Shown one piece after another: positions 9,415 through 18,643 of a stretch of 64,000 nt of DNA. Numbering within the stretch: position 1 is the stretch's first letter; each line of letters starts with the position of its first letter. A program made the position numbers and the translations under genes. Origin of the DNA: Spirosoma sp. 48-14 (GTDB lineage: Bacteria > Bacteroidota > Bacteroidia > Cytophagales > Spirosomataceae); assembly GCF_001898575.1 (NCBI RefSeq), contig NZ_MKUD01000006.1, positions 104,411 to 168,410 on the forward strand, in the 5' to 3' direction. The notes beneath the pieces are model-generated. The model searched no databases. It saw only the letters and a program-made list of their open reading frames with translations, and was not told the origin of the DNA.

Positions 9415-10611
9415 TTATTTCTCAAAGAAACAGACAGAGCCACCAACCCAATCTTTGTTTTTATTGAAGTTGACCCCAATCATTTCGCCCCGGCTCAGAC
9501 GGCTGAGATTGGTGATGAGGGTGGGTTTCGGATCGGCTTTGGGCCAGATAAACAGCATACGAATTTCGCACTTGACCAGCCCATCTGGCGACTGAATGAC
9601 GGGTTCGTATTTTACCTTGCGCTGGAGCAGGTACCCGTCGCGCTGATCGGTGGGAATCGCATCCAGGTCGGCCTGGGTTATGTGCAGTTTGACGCCACTG
9701 CCCGCAAATGAGAACAGGGGTTTCAGCACGTAATTTTCCAGATCAGTGGGATAATCGGTCAGGTCGGAAAGGTAATAACTCGTTGGAATGTAAGGGCTTT
9801 TCAACAGCGGCAGGGTGTATTTGCTGATTCGGAAAAACCAGTTTGGATGCCCGACCCATTCCACATCCACATCGTCGGTGAGGTGAAAGTCTGTTTCAAG
9901 ATCTGGGAAATTCTGTAAATCATCGAAAATGAGTCGGTTATAAATCCGTTTGATTTGAATCTGACGACCGTCTTTTTCGTAGTATAACGACCGACCTTCC
10001 TTCCGGATTTTCGTCAGACAAACTGGCCCAACACCCGTGTGTTTCTCGGTCAGTACAAAGTCGATCCGCGTTTTTTGCTTTTCCGGGTAGATTTCCAGCA
10101 GAATCACTTCCTCTGGGTTGTAATCCCCGACCAGCAACTGACGGAGACGTTCCAGATACTCGGCGTTGGTGTTAACCGTGAACAGATGCGAGAGGCTTTC
10201 GGGGATCGGGTAGAAGCTGCGAAACAGACTGGCTAGGTATGGCTGGAAGCCGTACAGTGACGGAAAGCCCTGTAATTCAATAAGCTGTGGGGTTAATTCA
10301 CCCTGCTCGTCGTGGCAGACGGCAAAATCGACGGCCAGAAACTGCGTATGCTCATCTTCGTTTGGTACAAGCTGCCCCGCTGGAATGGCTTTCTCGGTCA
10401 ATGCTTTGAAATCATCGCGGGTAATTACCCCAATAATATCGCTGCAGGCTTGCAAAAGTTTGTCTGTTAATACTTTTGGGACGAAAACGGGCGTTTCGGC
10501 AACGCGAAAATCGAGCTGGCCAGGCAGATCGGTATCTATTTTCGCTAAAAAAGCCCGGTATTGCTCCGGGCTAAAGGCTTGGTTGTAGGTTTGGCGAACA
10601 GACTGAATCAT
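9415..10611 (-). CDS. ATP-grasp-like protein, third gene of a ligase cluster
   Basis: A 398-residue soluble protein. The segment ENYVLKPLFSFAGSGVKLH near residue 290-310 looks like the ATP-binding lysine and glycine-rich turn of an ATP-grasp fold. IRMLFIWP near residue 355 and a late GVNFNKNKDWVGGS may form the metal-binding part. No exact family is recognised. It follows the glutamine amidotransferase (10684-11520) and GCS2-type ligase (11571-12677) genes in the same direction, which points to a shared pathway forming amide or peptide bonds. A perfect 23-base inverted repeat fills the gap to the upstream gene. If the ATP-grasp reading is wrong, it remains a conserved hypothetical. Confidence 0.5.
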   Translation of the reverse strand: MIQSVRQTYNQAFSPEQYRAFLAKIDTDLPGQLDFRVAETPVFVPKVLTDKLLQACSDIIGVITRDDFKALTEKAIPAGQLVPNEDEHTQFLAVDFAVCHDEQGELTPQLIELQGFPSLYGFQPYLASLFRSFYPIPESLSHLFTVNTNAEYLERLRQLLVGDYNPEEVILLEIYPEKQKTRIDFVLTEKHTGVGPVCLTKIRKEGRSLYYEKDGRQIQIKRIYNRLIFDDLQNFPDLETDFHLTDDVDVEWVGHPNWFFRISKYTLPLLKSPYIPTSYYLSDLTDYPTDLENYVLKPLFSFAGSGVKLHITQADLDAIPTDQRDGYLLQRKVKYEPVIQSPDGLVKCEIRMLFIWPKADPKPTLITNLSRLSRGEMIGVNFNKNKDWVGGSVCFFEK

Positions 10612-10622
10612 AAGGGTAGTAT

Positions 10623-10678
10623 GACAGGCTCTCCAGGATGGATTTACGATAAATCAAATCCATCCTGGAGAGCCTGTC
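10623..10678. repeat. Perfect 23-bp inverted repeat, 10-base loop
   Basis: The arms are 10623-10645 and 10656-10678 (GACAGGCTCTCCAGGATGG... and its exact complement). They fill nearly the whole 72-base gap between the amidotransferase and ATP-grasp-like genes. There is no T run next to it, so it is not a standard terminator. A palindromic intergenic repeat, or an mRNA stability or processing hairpin, are both possible. Confidence 0.9.
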
Positions 10679-10683
10679 TAAAG

Positions 10684-11520
10684 TTAATTTTGTTCGAGAA
10701 ACAGATCAGTTGCAGTTAACTCTTCGATCGCCTGCCGCAAGAAGCCAGGCAGAATAATAGACTCTGTCAGAGCGATTTTGTCCGGGTCCTGTAAGTATGA
10801 TACCATCGCATCGTATTTCTCCTGGCCAAAATTCAGGACAATATGATTCCGTTTTTCGTCTTGTAGAAAATACCGCAACATACCCTCGTTGTCGGCCTCT
10901 GGGTGGAACTGAGTCCCAATAATTTCGGGCGAGAACCGGATCGCCATAACTGCCCGCTCGAGTAGCACATGAGGACGGATTTTTTCAAGACATAAAATGC
11001 TGGCACCCATTTCGTCCAGCCGTTCCATATTGGGTTCTGTAATCTGAAAATCGCGTGAGTCGACGGCAAAGAACGGATCGGGTAGTCCTTCCAGCAGGGT
11101 TTCGTCTATACCTTCTTCCGTTTTATGCACCGGAAAAATGCCGAAGGAGGTAGACTTCCGTCGGCTTAATAAGCCCAGGTCAAGGTGCCGGACAACCAAT
11201 TGAAATGAGTGGCAGATCAGGAAAACATATTTCTTTCGATCGTTATGCTTATTCCAGTCGATAATCTGGTCGATGAGTTCAAAATAGTGGGCCTCCCAAT
11301 GATCTGGCGAAGCCAGAGGACTTCCCGGACCACCCGACGAAATATAAATGTCGTACTCCAGATCAGGGACTTCATCTTTTGACCGAACATCGAAAATATC
11401 GAGGGCAAGCTCTATTGGCTCGCTCCCCTGGATATTTCGAATCGCGTGCAGAATACAGCGCATGCCTTCATTGGCATGGCTATTATTCATATCCAGAACG
11501 GCTATTTTTATCAAGTTCAT
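10684..11520 (-). CDS. Class I glutamine amidotransferase-like protein
   Basis: A 278-residue protein with the class I GATase fold. SSGGPGSP is at residues 60-67, the presumed nucleophile Cys102 is in LICHSFQLV, and TQFHPEAD near residue 208-215 supplies the His and Glu of the triad. The nucleophile elbow departs from the usual G-x-C-x-G-x-Q (here I-C-H-S-F-Q), so it may not be a standard glutaminase; related folds act as acyltransferases or gamma-glutamyl hydrolases. It lies between the GCS2-type ligase and the ATP-grasp-like gene on the same strand. A role in supplying ammonia, or in trimming gamma-glutamyl compounds made by its neighbours, is inferred. Confidence 0.75.
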   Translation of the reverse strand: MNLIKIAVLDMNNSHANEGMRCILHAIRNIQGSEPIELALDIFDVRSKDEVPDLEYDIYISSGGPGSPLASPDHWEAHYFELIDQIIDWNKHNDRKKYVFLICHSFQLVVRHLDLGLLSRRKSTSFGIFPVHKTEEGIDETLLEGLPDPFFAVDSRDFQITEPNMERLDEMGASILCLEKIRPHVLLERAVMAIRFSPEIIGTQFHPEADNEGMLRYFLQDEKRNHIVLNFGQEKYDAMVSYLQDPDKIALTESIILPGFLRQAIEELTATDLFLEQN

Positions 11521-11570
11521 AGGTGGTTGTATTGCAGTTAGTTAGTTGACGACGGTGGTTCAGAGAATAA

Positions 11571-12677
11571 CTATAGGACGCCGTAAGAAGTTTCCTCGAC
11601 AATATAATCAACGACGCTTTTCAGGCTGTTGGTCTGTTGGAAAGCAGCTAGTTGACGATCAGCTCCGGTACCCATTTCCAGGATCTTCAGCACATATTCA
11701 CACTCGGCGCGACTACCCAGCTCATCCACTACATCATCAATAAAATTAAGCAATTCATGAATAAGCTGATGAGTTGGCACTTCTTCCTGTTTACCAAAAT
11801 CGATTAGTTTTCCTTCGATACCGTATCGGGCCGCCCGCCATTTGTTTTCGTTGATCAGAATGCGTCGATACGGACGGAAATTCAGATTTTGCTTGTGAAG
11901 CTTATAGATTTTGGCAACGAGTGCCTGCATAATGGCAGCCAGACAAATGGTTTCATCGACTCGCATCGGTACATCGCAGATCCGGAATTCGATGGTGTTA
12001 AAAAAGGGGTGTAACCGAATGTCCCACCAGATTTTCTTCCCATTGTCGATACAGCCCGTTTTCACCAGTAGATTGATGTACTCGTCGTATTCGGCAGCCG
12101 ACGAAAAGAAATCGGGGATACCCGTGCGCGGAAACTTGTCGAACACCTTCGATCGATACGATTTGAACCCTGTATTGCGCCCTCGCCAGAAGGGTGAATT
12201 GGTCGATAAAGCGTAGATATGCGGCAGGAAATACCGTACTGCGTTCATAATCTGGATTCCTTCGTTCCGGCTTTCGATGCCGACATGAACGTGTAGCCCA
12301 AAAATCAGGTTGGAACGAGCTACATCCCGCATTTCTTCAATCAGTCGGTCGTAGCGTTCATTGGGCGTAATAAGCTGTTCCTGCCAGTCGGAGAATGGGT
12401 GCGTACCAGCAGCCGCAATCTTGAGGTTTTGCTTCTCGGCCAGTTCGATAATCATCTTCCGGAGGTATGTCACCTCCTGGCGGGCATCCTGAATATTGTT
12501 GCAGATATTCGTTCCGACTTCAACAACGGCCTGGTGCATTTCTGCTTTTACTCGTTCCTGAAGGACAATCTGACCACCGTCAACAATCTTCGACATGTGC
12601 GAGCGTAACTCGCCGGTGCTGGGGTCAATGGTTTGAAACTCTTCTTCGATACCGAGGGTGAATACGGGCATTGACAA
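11571..12677 (-). CDS. Carboxylate-amine ligase, YbdK/GCS2 family
   Basis: A 368-residue glutamate-cysteine-ligase-type enzyme. The N-terminal FTLGIEEEFQTIDP carries the acidic metal/ATP-binding residues of the GCS2 family; GLHVHVGIE near residue 125-133 and FNTIEFRICDVPMRVDE near 225-240 are further family blocks. YbdK proteins make gamma-glutamyl amides, in E. coli only weakly glutamyl-cysteine, and many act on unknown amines. It is the first gene of the minus-strand set with the amidotransferase and ATP-grasp-like genes. The sequence ends in a short helical tail after the conserved C-terminal RAECEYV segment. Confidence 0.85.
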   Translation of the reverse strand: MSMPVFTLGIEEEFQTIDPSTGELRSHMSKIVDGGQIVLQERVKAEMHQAVVEVGTNICNNIQDARQEVTYLRKMIIELAEKQNLKIAAAGTHPFSDWQEQLITPNERYDRLIEEMRDVARSNLIFGLHVHVGIESRNEGIQIMNAVRYFLPHIYALSTNSPFWRGRNTGFKSYRSKVFDKFPRTGIPDFFSSAAEYDEYINLLVKTGCIDNGKKIWWDIRLHPFFNTIEFRICDVPMRVDETICLAAIMQALVAKIYKLHKQNLNFRPYRRILINENKWRAARYGIEGKLIDFGKQEEVPTHQLIHELLNFIDDVVDELGSRAECEYVLKILEMGTGADRQLAAFQQTNSLKSVVDYIVEETSYGVL

Positions 12678-12863
12678 TAGGAGGTTAAATCGTGTCGGGC
12701 TGATTTGAACTAGCCATTACTAGCGGGTAAGATACATATTTTTTGTAAACCGGAAGTTAAAGGGATGGTTTTACCACTAAACACACAATATAATTGGGGC
12801 TGGTGCTAAATGCTCAGTATAAAGTCAAATGAGCCACTGTTTACTTCGTTATACATTTATTGA

Positions 12864-13229
12864 ATGAAAAATATAATTGCTACGATTCCTAAAAGTCGGT
12901 TTCCAACATGGGAAAAAGCCCGAGCTGTCGTTGAACGATGTGATGGCGAAACGATCTGGCCAGGAGAAGAAACGCCACGATGGTGGACAGTCCGAATGCC
13001 GCGTTTGCCGAAAGAAAATTTGATCGGATCGCTTTGCTATATGGTATACGACGATCAGGTAAGGGGCTACTTTGATATTGTCGACGCTGATGAGGCCGCC
13101 AACTGGACCTGGTATAGTCAGCGAAACCAGAAAGGGAAGGTACTGATCTGTGCCAACTGGCATCCTGTTTATAAAGGCCCTGCCATGAGTGGATTTCAGG
13201 GCTGGCGATATACCGCACTACGTCCCTGA
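12864..13229 (+). CDS. Conserved hypothetical, possible PUA/ASCH-like small protein
   Basis: A 121-residue soluble protein rich in Trp (8 or more, for example RWWTVRMP and NWTWYSQ). It has short strands, a GYFDIVDADEAANW segment and a conserved-looking end (GFQGWRYTALRP). The pattern of small basic beta-barrel with aromatic pocket residues recalls PUA/ASCH-type RNA- or nucleotide-binding domains, but I cannot identify it with certainty. It is a lone gene with its own 186-base upstream gap, divergent from the ligase cluster. An overlapping minus-strand frame of similar length is a shadow. Confidence 0.6.
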   Translation: MKNIIATIPKSRFPTWEKARAVVERCDGETIWPGEETPRWWTVRMPRLPKENLIGSLCYMVYDDQVRGYFDIVDADEAANWTWYSQRNQKGKVLICANWHPVYKGPAMSGFQGWRYTALRP

Positions 13230-13482
13230 ATCGCCCACAGAACGACGAACCGTTTAGCCAGTGAAAACGCCCCTGGGGTATTCATGAACCATTGATGCTA
13301 TTCTGTATAACTAGCCGTGTACACTAGTAGAAGGCCTCTCCAACAGGTACAGGGATTGTTCGGGCTCCGCGTTTTTGCGTATTTTCCCTGCTCGATTCGG
13401 GGGCATGAAGAGGTTTCTGGATTTTTTGTAAACTTGGCTCCCTAAACCTGGTTTTGCTTACGGAAATAGTAGAAAAAACTGT

Positions 13483-13740
13483 ATGAAAACACAACGTGAA
13501 CGAAGTCTGATTACTAAATACTGGTTGCTGGGTGGCGGTGGTGCTATGCTACTGGGCAGTGGGTTAGCCGTATTACTGGAAGGGGCAAAGCTCAGGGAGC
13601 AGAAAGCGAAGCCCTGGTTCTGGATCAGTACGGGTGGTTACGCGCTCATTATGTCGGGACTAAGTTTAATCGGGGACGCAAATCGATTTCGGACCCTGGC
13701 CGATGTGTTGAAGGAACTAAAAGACCGCACGGATACGTAA
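13483..13740 (+). CDS. Small two-helix membrane protein before the sigma gene
   Basis: An 85-residue protein with two predicted membrane segments (about residues 12-30, GGGGAMLLGSGLAVLLEG, and 44-62, WISTGGYALIMSGLSLIG) and a basic loop between them. The end (RFRTLADVLKELKDRTDT) is a soluble helix. No family is recognised. It is 20 bases before the ECF sigma factor gene and so probably in the same operon. It is too small to be a classical anti-sigma factor. Confidence 0.6.
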   Translation: MKTQRERSLITKYWLLGGGGAMLLGSGLAVLLEGAKLREQKAKPWFWISTGGYALIMSGLSLIGDANRFRTLADVLKELKDRTDT

Positions 13741-13760
13741 CTCGTTGTATACGTTGACCC

Positions 13761-14312
13761 ATGCCTGAAAAACCGAAGCGCACCATTATCGGTACCGTCA
13801 GAGAGTACGGAAACCGTCTGTCGCGGTTTATCCGGGGGCAGGTGCGTTCGGACGAAGATGCCGAAGATATTTTGCAGGATGTTTGGTTTCAGTTGAGTAA
13901 AGTTGTTGATCTGGACGCAATTGAAAGTATTAGCGGCTGGCTCTATCAGGTAGCGCGCAATCGCATAACCGACGCTTATCGGAAGAAAAAGGAAGATCCA
14001 TTGTCGGAATTGATGATTGAAGACGACGAAGGAGACGTTAGCCTCCGGGAAATCCTGCTTTCGGACCCTCGAACGCCCGAAGACCAGTTTTTTAAGGATA
14101 TTTTCTGGGATGAACTGATGCGGGCACTGGACGAACTACCCGAGAACCAGCGCACCGTATTTGTTCAGAATGAACTGGAAGACCGAACCTTACAGGAAAT
14201 AGCCGATGAAACCGGCGAAAACCTGAAAACGATTATTTCAAGAAAGCGTTATGCCGTTCAGCACTTGCGGAAGCGGCTTCAATCTCTTTACGACGAACTC
14301 GATAACCTCTAA
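13761..14312 (+). CDS. ECF-type RNA polymerase sigma factor
   Basis: A 183-residue sigma-70 family factor. Region 2 is seen in DEDAEDILQDVWFQLSK and GWLYQVARNRITDAYRKKK (about residues 33-80). Region 4 is seen in ALDELPENQRTVFVQNELE and TLQEIADETGENLKTIISRK (about 128-170), with the helix-turn-helix at its end. It lacks region 1 and most of region 3, as expected for extracytoplasmic-function factors. The acidic stretch between the two domains is longer than usual. It sits in a three-gene operon between two small membrane proteins, 4 bases from the next start. No FecR-like anti-sigma gene is present, so one of the small membrane partners could regulate it (inference). Confidence 0.9.
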   Translation: MPEKPKRTIIGTVREYGNRLSRFIRGQVRSDEDAEDILQDVWFQLSKVVDLDAIESISGWLYQVARNRITDAYRKKKEDPLSELMIEDDEGDVSLREILLSDPRTPEDQFFKDIFWDELMRALDELPENQRTVFVQNELEDRTLQEIADETGENLKTIISRKRYAVQHLRKRLQSLYDELDNL

Positions 14313-14316
14313 GACG

Positions 14317-14646
14317 ATGAGACCCCGCTACGGACGAAGACGGTTTGGCTTTTTTCCTTTATTTTTCCTGGTAGCCCTACTCGGGATAACGTACGTTGTT
14401 TACTGGCTCTGGAACCAGGTACTGGTAGCTGTTGCGCCAGTAAAGGCCGTTTCCTATTGGCAGGCATTGGGGTTATTGGTCCTGTTTCGGATTCTGTTCG
14501 GCGGTTTCCGGTTCAATCCATCGGGTGGAGGACCACCTTATGGACCCCGGCACCAATGGCGTGAAAAATGGCGGCAGATGTCTGATGATGAACGTTCTCA
14601 ATTTAAAACAGAGTGGCGACGGCGTTGGGGAAAAGATCGGTCATGA
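14317..14646 (+). CDS. Small membrane protein with RQMSDDE C-terminal motif
   Basis: A 109-residue protein. The start at 14317, four bases after the sigma factor stop, is preferred to one at 14251 that would overlap it. A basic N-terminus (RPRYGRRR) is followed by two membrane segments (about residues 11-30 and 46-62), then a Gly/Pro-rich linker and a basic amphipathic end (KWRQMSDDERSQFKTEWRR). The same RQMSDDExxQFK motif ends the protein at 18940-19266 on the other side of the large hybrid regulator. It may be a membrane partner or target of the sigma factor; the function is unknown. Confidence 0.7.
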   Translation: MRPRYGRRRFGFFPLFFLVALLGITYVVYWLWNQVLVAVAPVKAVSYWQALGLLVLFRILFGGFRFNPSGGGPPYGPRHQWREKWRQMSDDERSQFKTEWRRRWGKDRS

Positions 14647-14680
14647 GCAACATACCTGGCAAAACCGGACGTACAGGTTT

Positions 14681-17600
14681 TCAAGCCTGGGCAGCAAATT
14701 CGCGGGGTGTGAGTTGATAGGTTTCCCGGAAGCATTTGGTAAAATAGGCCGGGCTATCGAAACCAACCTGGTAGGCAGTATCCGTAACAGGATAGCCTGC
14801 TCGTAAAAGTTGAGTCGCCCGCTTCAGCCGATACTGGCGCAGCAAATCATTGGCCGAAAGGTCTGTCAGCGCTTTTACCTTACGGAACAGATTGGTTCTA
14901 CTCATACCCAATTCCACCATCATGCGGTCGACGCCAAATTCAGTATCGCCCAGATTCATCTCCATCAGTTCATAAAGGCGATCCAGGAACGGGTCCATCT
15001 GTTCGGGAGTAGGTTGGGCCGATTGACCCTCCACAGTGGTTAGGCTGGTGCGAATCCAATCCCGGAGCCGGCGTCGACTGGTGAGCAGGTTATGCACCCG
15101 AAGTTGTAGTTCCTGCATCTGGAAAGGCTTAGTCAGATAGTCGTCGGCACCGTATGACAAACCCTCCATTCGATTTTCGGCCGACACTTTTGCCGTGAGC
15201 AAAATAACCGGGATATGACTCGTACGCAGGTCAGTTTTCAATTTGCTGCAGAGCGTAAAGCCATCCATTTGTGGCATCATAACATCTGAGATGACCAGAT
15301 CAGGTAATTGTTCGGTTGCCAGTTCTAACCCGTCGCGTCCATTGACCGCCCGCCGAATGCGATATGTGGTCGGTAAACTTTCTGCGATTAAATGAGCTAG
15401 TTCGATCTTGTCTTCTACAATCAGAATACGTGGGCGTTCCAGATCTTCTGAGGTACCCCAGGAGTCAGCTACCAACAAGTCTGAGTTTTCAACCTGAGGT
15501 TCTGCTTTCTGATAAGGTAGCTCAACCGTAAATGTTGTGCCTTTATTCAGCGTGCTTTCGGCATTAATAGTTCCTTTCTGAAGAAGTACCAGTTCCTTAA
15601 CAAGCGCCAGGCCAATACCCGTACCCGGATAGACTGGTGTAATTGTGTAGTCCTGATTGGCTTGATAAAATCGGTCAAAAATATGAGGGAGGTCCTGGGC
15701 AGAAATACCGATTCCGGTATCGGCGATACTCAATCGGATGCCTGTATCTATACTGTTTACCGAAACCGTTATGCTTCCCGACTTGGTGAAGTTGAGTGCA
15801 TTGGCCGTTAGATTATAGACAATGCGTTCTAACTTCTCGGCATCGAAGCAATAAGTCCCGGATACTTCGCTCTGAATAGTTAGCTCAAGTCCCTGTACGA
15901 TAGCCTGTTCAGTTAGGGGGTGCAACCACCGACTGAGGCATTCCGTAATATCGTCCCTGGACTCATGGACTGGCATAACACTGGCTTCCAACTTCGACAA
16001 ATCCAGTAACTGGTTAATGAGCCGCAGGAGTTGATGGGCGTTTTGTTCAATGGTCACTAGGCGCTTTCGGTTTCTGGGGTCTGGATTTTCGCGGACCATC
16101 TGCTCAGCGGGAGCAAGAATCAATGTTAAAGGGGTACGAAATTCATGAGTGATGTTGGTGAAAAAACGGGTTTTCATCTCATTGGTAGCCCGCAGCTGTT
16201 CCGCTTCCTGATGCTTCAGTTCTACTTCCCTCTGCTTCAATAGCATCGACTGCTGAAGTTTACCTCGTTGGATCGACGCTCGAACTAGCCCAAGCACTAT
16301 GCCGCTACCAGCCAGCATATATAGTATGTAGGCCCACCAGGTATCCCAGAAAGGTGGTTTTATGGTTAAAGAAAGTGTACGTATGTTCGGACTCCATACA
16401 TCTGATGTATTGGCAGCATTCAGGCGGAGGGTATAATGACCTGGTTGTAAACCCGTGTAAACAACAATGGGCCTATCGGTTTCAGTCCAGTTTTTCTCTA
16501 ATCCTTCTAACTGATACCGATAGCGGAGTTTGTTGCGCCGATTATATTGCATGGCAGCAAACTGAACCGTCACAAAGTTTTTATCATAAGGAAGTGTAAG
16601 GTCCGCCAGCGTTTGGGCTGGAGCTGCGTCGGGGCCCATTGGTTGATTATTGATCTGGACGGAGGTGATCTGAACCGGAGTTGGGTATGTATCTTCCCGT
16701 AGATTCCCTGGATTGAAGGAGGTGATACCTTCCAGCCCACCGAGGTAAATACGGCCGTTGGGGTGTTGCAGAAGATGTTGGCGGTTAAATTCATTACCTG
16801 CTAGTCCATCTTCCCGTGTATAAATACGCGTTCGTAATGTCCGGCGATCCATGCGCCCCAGCCCCTGATTGGTAGCAATCCACAAGGCACCCTGCCGATC
16901 GGGTATGGCTGCATAAATAACATTATTGGGTAGGCCATTGGCGGTTGTCAATCGTTGACACATACCCGTTCGCTTATCAAACCGACATAAGCCGCTGCCA
17001 AACGTACCGATCCAGAGAATGGCTGGATTAGCCGGATCGGCAAACAGACAGAATAAGTTGTTAGTGCTGAGCGAACTGGCCTCGTTGGGCTTGTGGGCAT
17101 ATTGGCGTACTTGGCCCGAAATCCGATCGACCCGGTAAAGACCTTTGGATCTGGTTGCCAGCCAGAGCGCCTGCCTGTCGACAACGATATTCTCGATCTC
17201 TGTATGAGCCGATACTTCACTGAGCTGGTGCTTAAAACGGATCCATTGATGCTGGTTGTTGTCGTACCATAACGCTACCGAGTCATATACTGCCCATATG
17301 TGCCCTGCCGGATCGGTCGCCATAGGAACTGGCAGGTTGGACGAAACGGGGGATAAATGGATAGGAAAAGGAATGGCGTTAAGCTGCCGAGTAGACGGAT
17401 CGAACTGGTAGAACGGGGAGGTGCGGATATTAAACCAAATCTTTCCGCTGCTATCAGTCGTTGATCGAAACAGATAAGACCAGTCTGCGGGTAGTTTAGG
17501 AATACGATCAGCGGAGACTCCAAGTTCTCGAATGAGTAAATCAGCATAAAACGAATGCTGATACGGCGTGGCGGTGAACGCGCTGGCTTTGAGATTGTAT

Positions 17601-18643
17601 TTGAGTATTCCTCCTCCATTTGTGCCAACCCAAAGTACATCCGAACGGTCGATAAACAAGCTTTGTGCCTGCAAGCCCTGGGGGAGTCTGACAAACTCGG
17701 TTACCCCTTTATTTTTGCTGTATTGGAGTAAGAGGGTTGCATTTGATAAAAGGATGTTGGGGACTTGAGAGGCTACCAGCGGTGTCCAGTTCCACCAGGC
17801 CTCCTGTACAGGTAATGGATATGTTTCCCGAACAATACCTAGTTGGGGGTCGAACAGACTTACATGCCTGACAGACCGAGCCAGAATCGTACCATCTGGC
17901 AACTGGTGCAAATCTTTTACAAGGTTTTCTGGCAATGATGTGGGAGTAGCCTGATGGCGGTAGTGCGTGAATTGACCTGTGCGCCGATCCAGACGGTCGA
18001 GCCCCCAATAGGTAGCAATCCACAAATGGTTTCTATTGGTACGATCCTCAATAATGGCCCGAACGGAATCACTGCCTAATGTACTTGAATGACCGATTTG
18101 CTTTCGGTATCGGCGAATCTGCTTTTTCGCAATATCTACTAGTGCCAGACCCTGCCCACGAATGCAAAGCCAGAGACGATTCCGGGAATCAAAATAAATA
18201 GATTCCAGCGCTACCGTACCAAGTTGCTGTTGATAAAACGCTTGCCTTGAGACATTGATAAAGGTTTCATGAGCAGGGTCAAACAAATCCAGATCGCCGG
18301 TTTCGCTGATAATCCAAATGTTACCCTGATGGTCTAGTACCATTTTCGTTACTTCTGATGACGATAGTGAGGGTTTTCCCTCGGGCGAAGGCTGGAAGAC
18401 CTTGAAGCTATTACCGTCGTAACGGCACAATCCATCTCGGGTTGCTATCCAGATAAATCCCTGATTGTCTTGCAGGATAGAAGGCACGAATGCCTGGGGC
18501 AGCCCTTGTTGACTGGTGATGATTTCTGGGGTAGGTAATGACTGAGCTCTGCTGGTATGCGCCCAGGGTGATAACCAGAATAAGGTACAGAGACAAACCA
18601 CCCAACTCGACGGTTGTCGGTGTATAGACCGGATGGCTTTCAT
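14681..18643 (-). CDS. Hybrid two-component system protein (sensor kinase/response regulator/AraC)
   Basis: A 1320-residue one-protein signalling system. Order: signal peptide (about 1-33), two-part periplasmic beta-propeller of reg_prop repeats (about 40-680, for example GNIWIISETGDLDLF, GALWIATNQGLGRM), Y_Y_Y domain (about 695-760), one membrane helix (about 766-786), HisKA with phospho-acceptor His833 (NITHEFRTPL), HATPase (GTGIGLALVKEL near 980), receiver domain with Asp1120 (VISDVMMPQMDG) and AraC-type DNA-binding domain (about 1218-1318). Such proteins usually sense an oligosaccharide and switch on a neighbouring SusCD locus, but no susC/susD gene is in the window. Targets may be the small membrane genes on either side or a distant locus. 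Confidence 0.95.
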   Translation of the reverse strand: MKAIRSIHRQPSSWVVCLCTLFWLSPWAHTSRAQSLPTPEIITSQQGLPQAFVPSILQDNQGFIWIATRDGLCRYDGNSFKVFQPSPEGKPSLSSSEVTKMVLDHQGNIWIISETGDLDLFDPAHETFINVSRQAFYQQQLGTVALESIYFDSRNRLWLCIRGQGLALVDIAKKQIRRYRKQIGHSSTLGSDSVRAIIEDRTNRNHLWIATYWGLDRLDRRTGQFTHYRHQATPTSLPENLVKDLHQLPDGTILARSVRHVSLFDPQLGIVRETYPLPVQEAWWNWTPLVASQVPNILLSNATLLLQYSKNKGVTEFVRLPQGLQAQSLFIDRSDVLWVGTNGGGILKYNLKASAFTATPYQHSFYADLLIRELGVSADRIPKLPADWSYLFRSTTDSSGKIWFNIRTSPFYQFDPSTRQLNAIPFPIHLSPVSSNLPVPMATDPAGHIWAVYDSVALWYDNNQHQWIRFKHQLSEVSAHTEIENIVVDRQALWLATRSKGLYRVDRISGQVRQYAHKPNEASSLSTNNLFCLFADPANPAILWIGTFGSGLCRFDKRTGMCQRLTTANGLPNNVIYAAIPDRQGALWIATNQGLGRMDRRTLRTRIYTREDGLAGNEFNRQHLLQHPNGRIYLGGLEGITSFNPGNLREDTYPTPVQITSVQINNQPMGPDAAPAQTLADLTLPYDKNFVTVQFAAMQYNRRNKLRYRYQLEGLEKNWTETDRPIVVYTGLQPGHYTLRLNAANTSDVWSPNIRTLSLTIKPPFWDTWWAYILYMLAGSGIVLGLVRASIQRGKLQQSMLLKQREVELKHQEAEQLRATNEMKTRFFTNITHEFRTPLTLILAPAEQMVRENPDPRNRKRLVTIEQNAHQLLRLINQLLDLSKLEASVMPVHESRDDITECLSRWLHPLTEQAIVQGLELTIQSEVSGTYCFDAEKLERIVYNLTANALNFTKSGSITVSVNSIDTGIRLSIADTGIGISAQDLPHIFDRFYQANQDYTITPVYPGTGIGLALVKELVLLQKGTINAESTLNKGTTFTVELPYQKAEPQVENSDLLVADSWGTSEDLERPRILIVEDKIELAHLIAESLPTTYRIRRAVNGRDGLELATEQLPDLVISDVMMPQMDGFTLCSKLKTDLRTSHIPVILLTAKVSAENRMEGLSYGADDYLTKPFQMQELQLRVHNLLTSRRRLRDWIRTSLTTVEGQSAQPTPEQMDPFLDRLYELMEMNLGDTEFGVDRMMVELGMSRTNLFRKVKALTDLSANDLLRQYRLKRATQLLRAGYPVTDTAYQVGFDSPAYFTKCFRETYQLTPREFAAQA

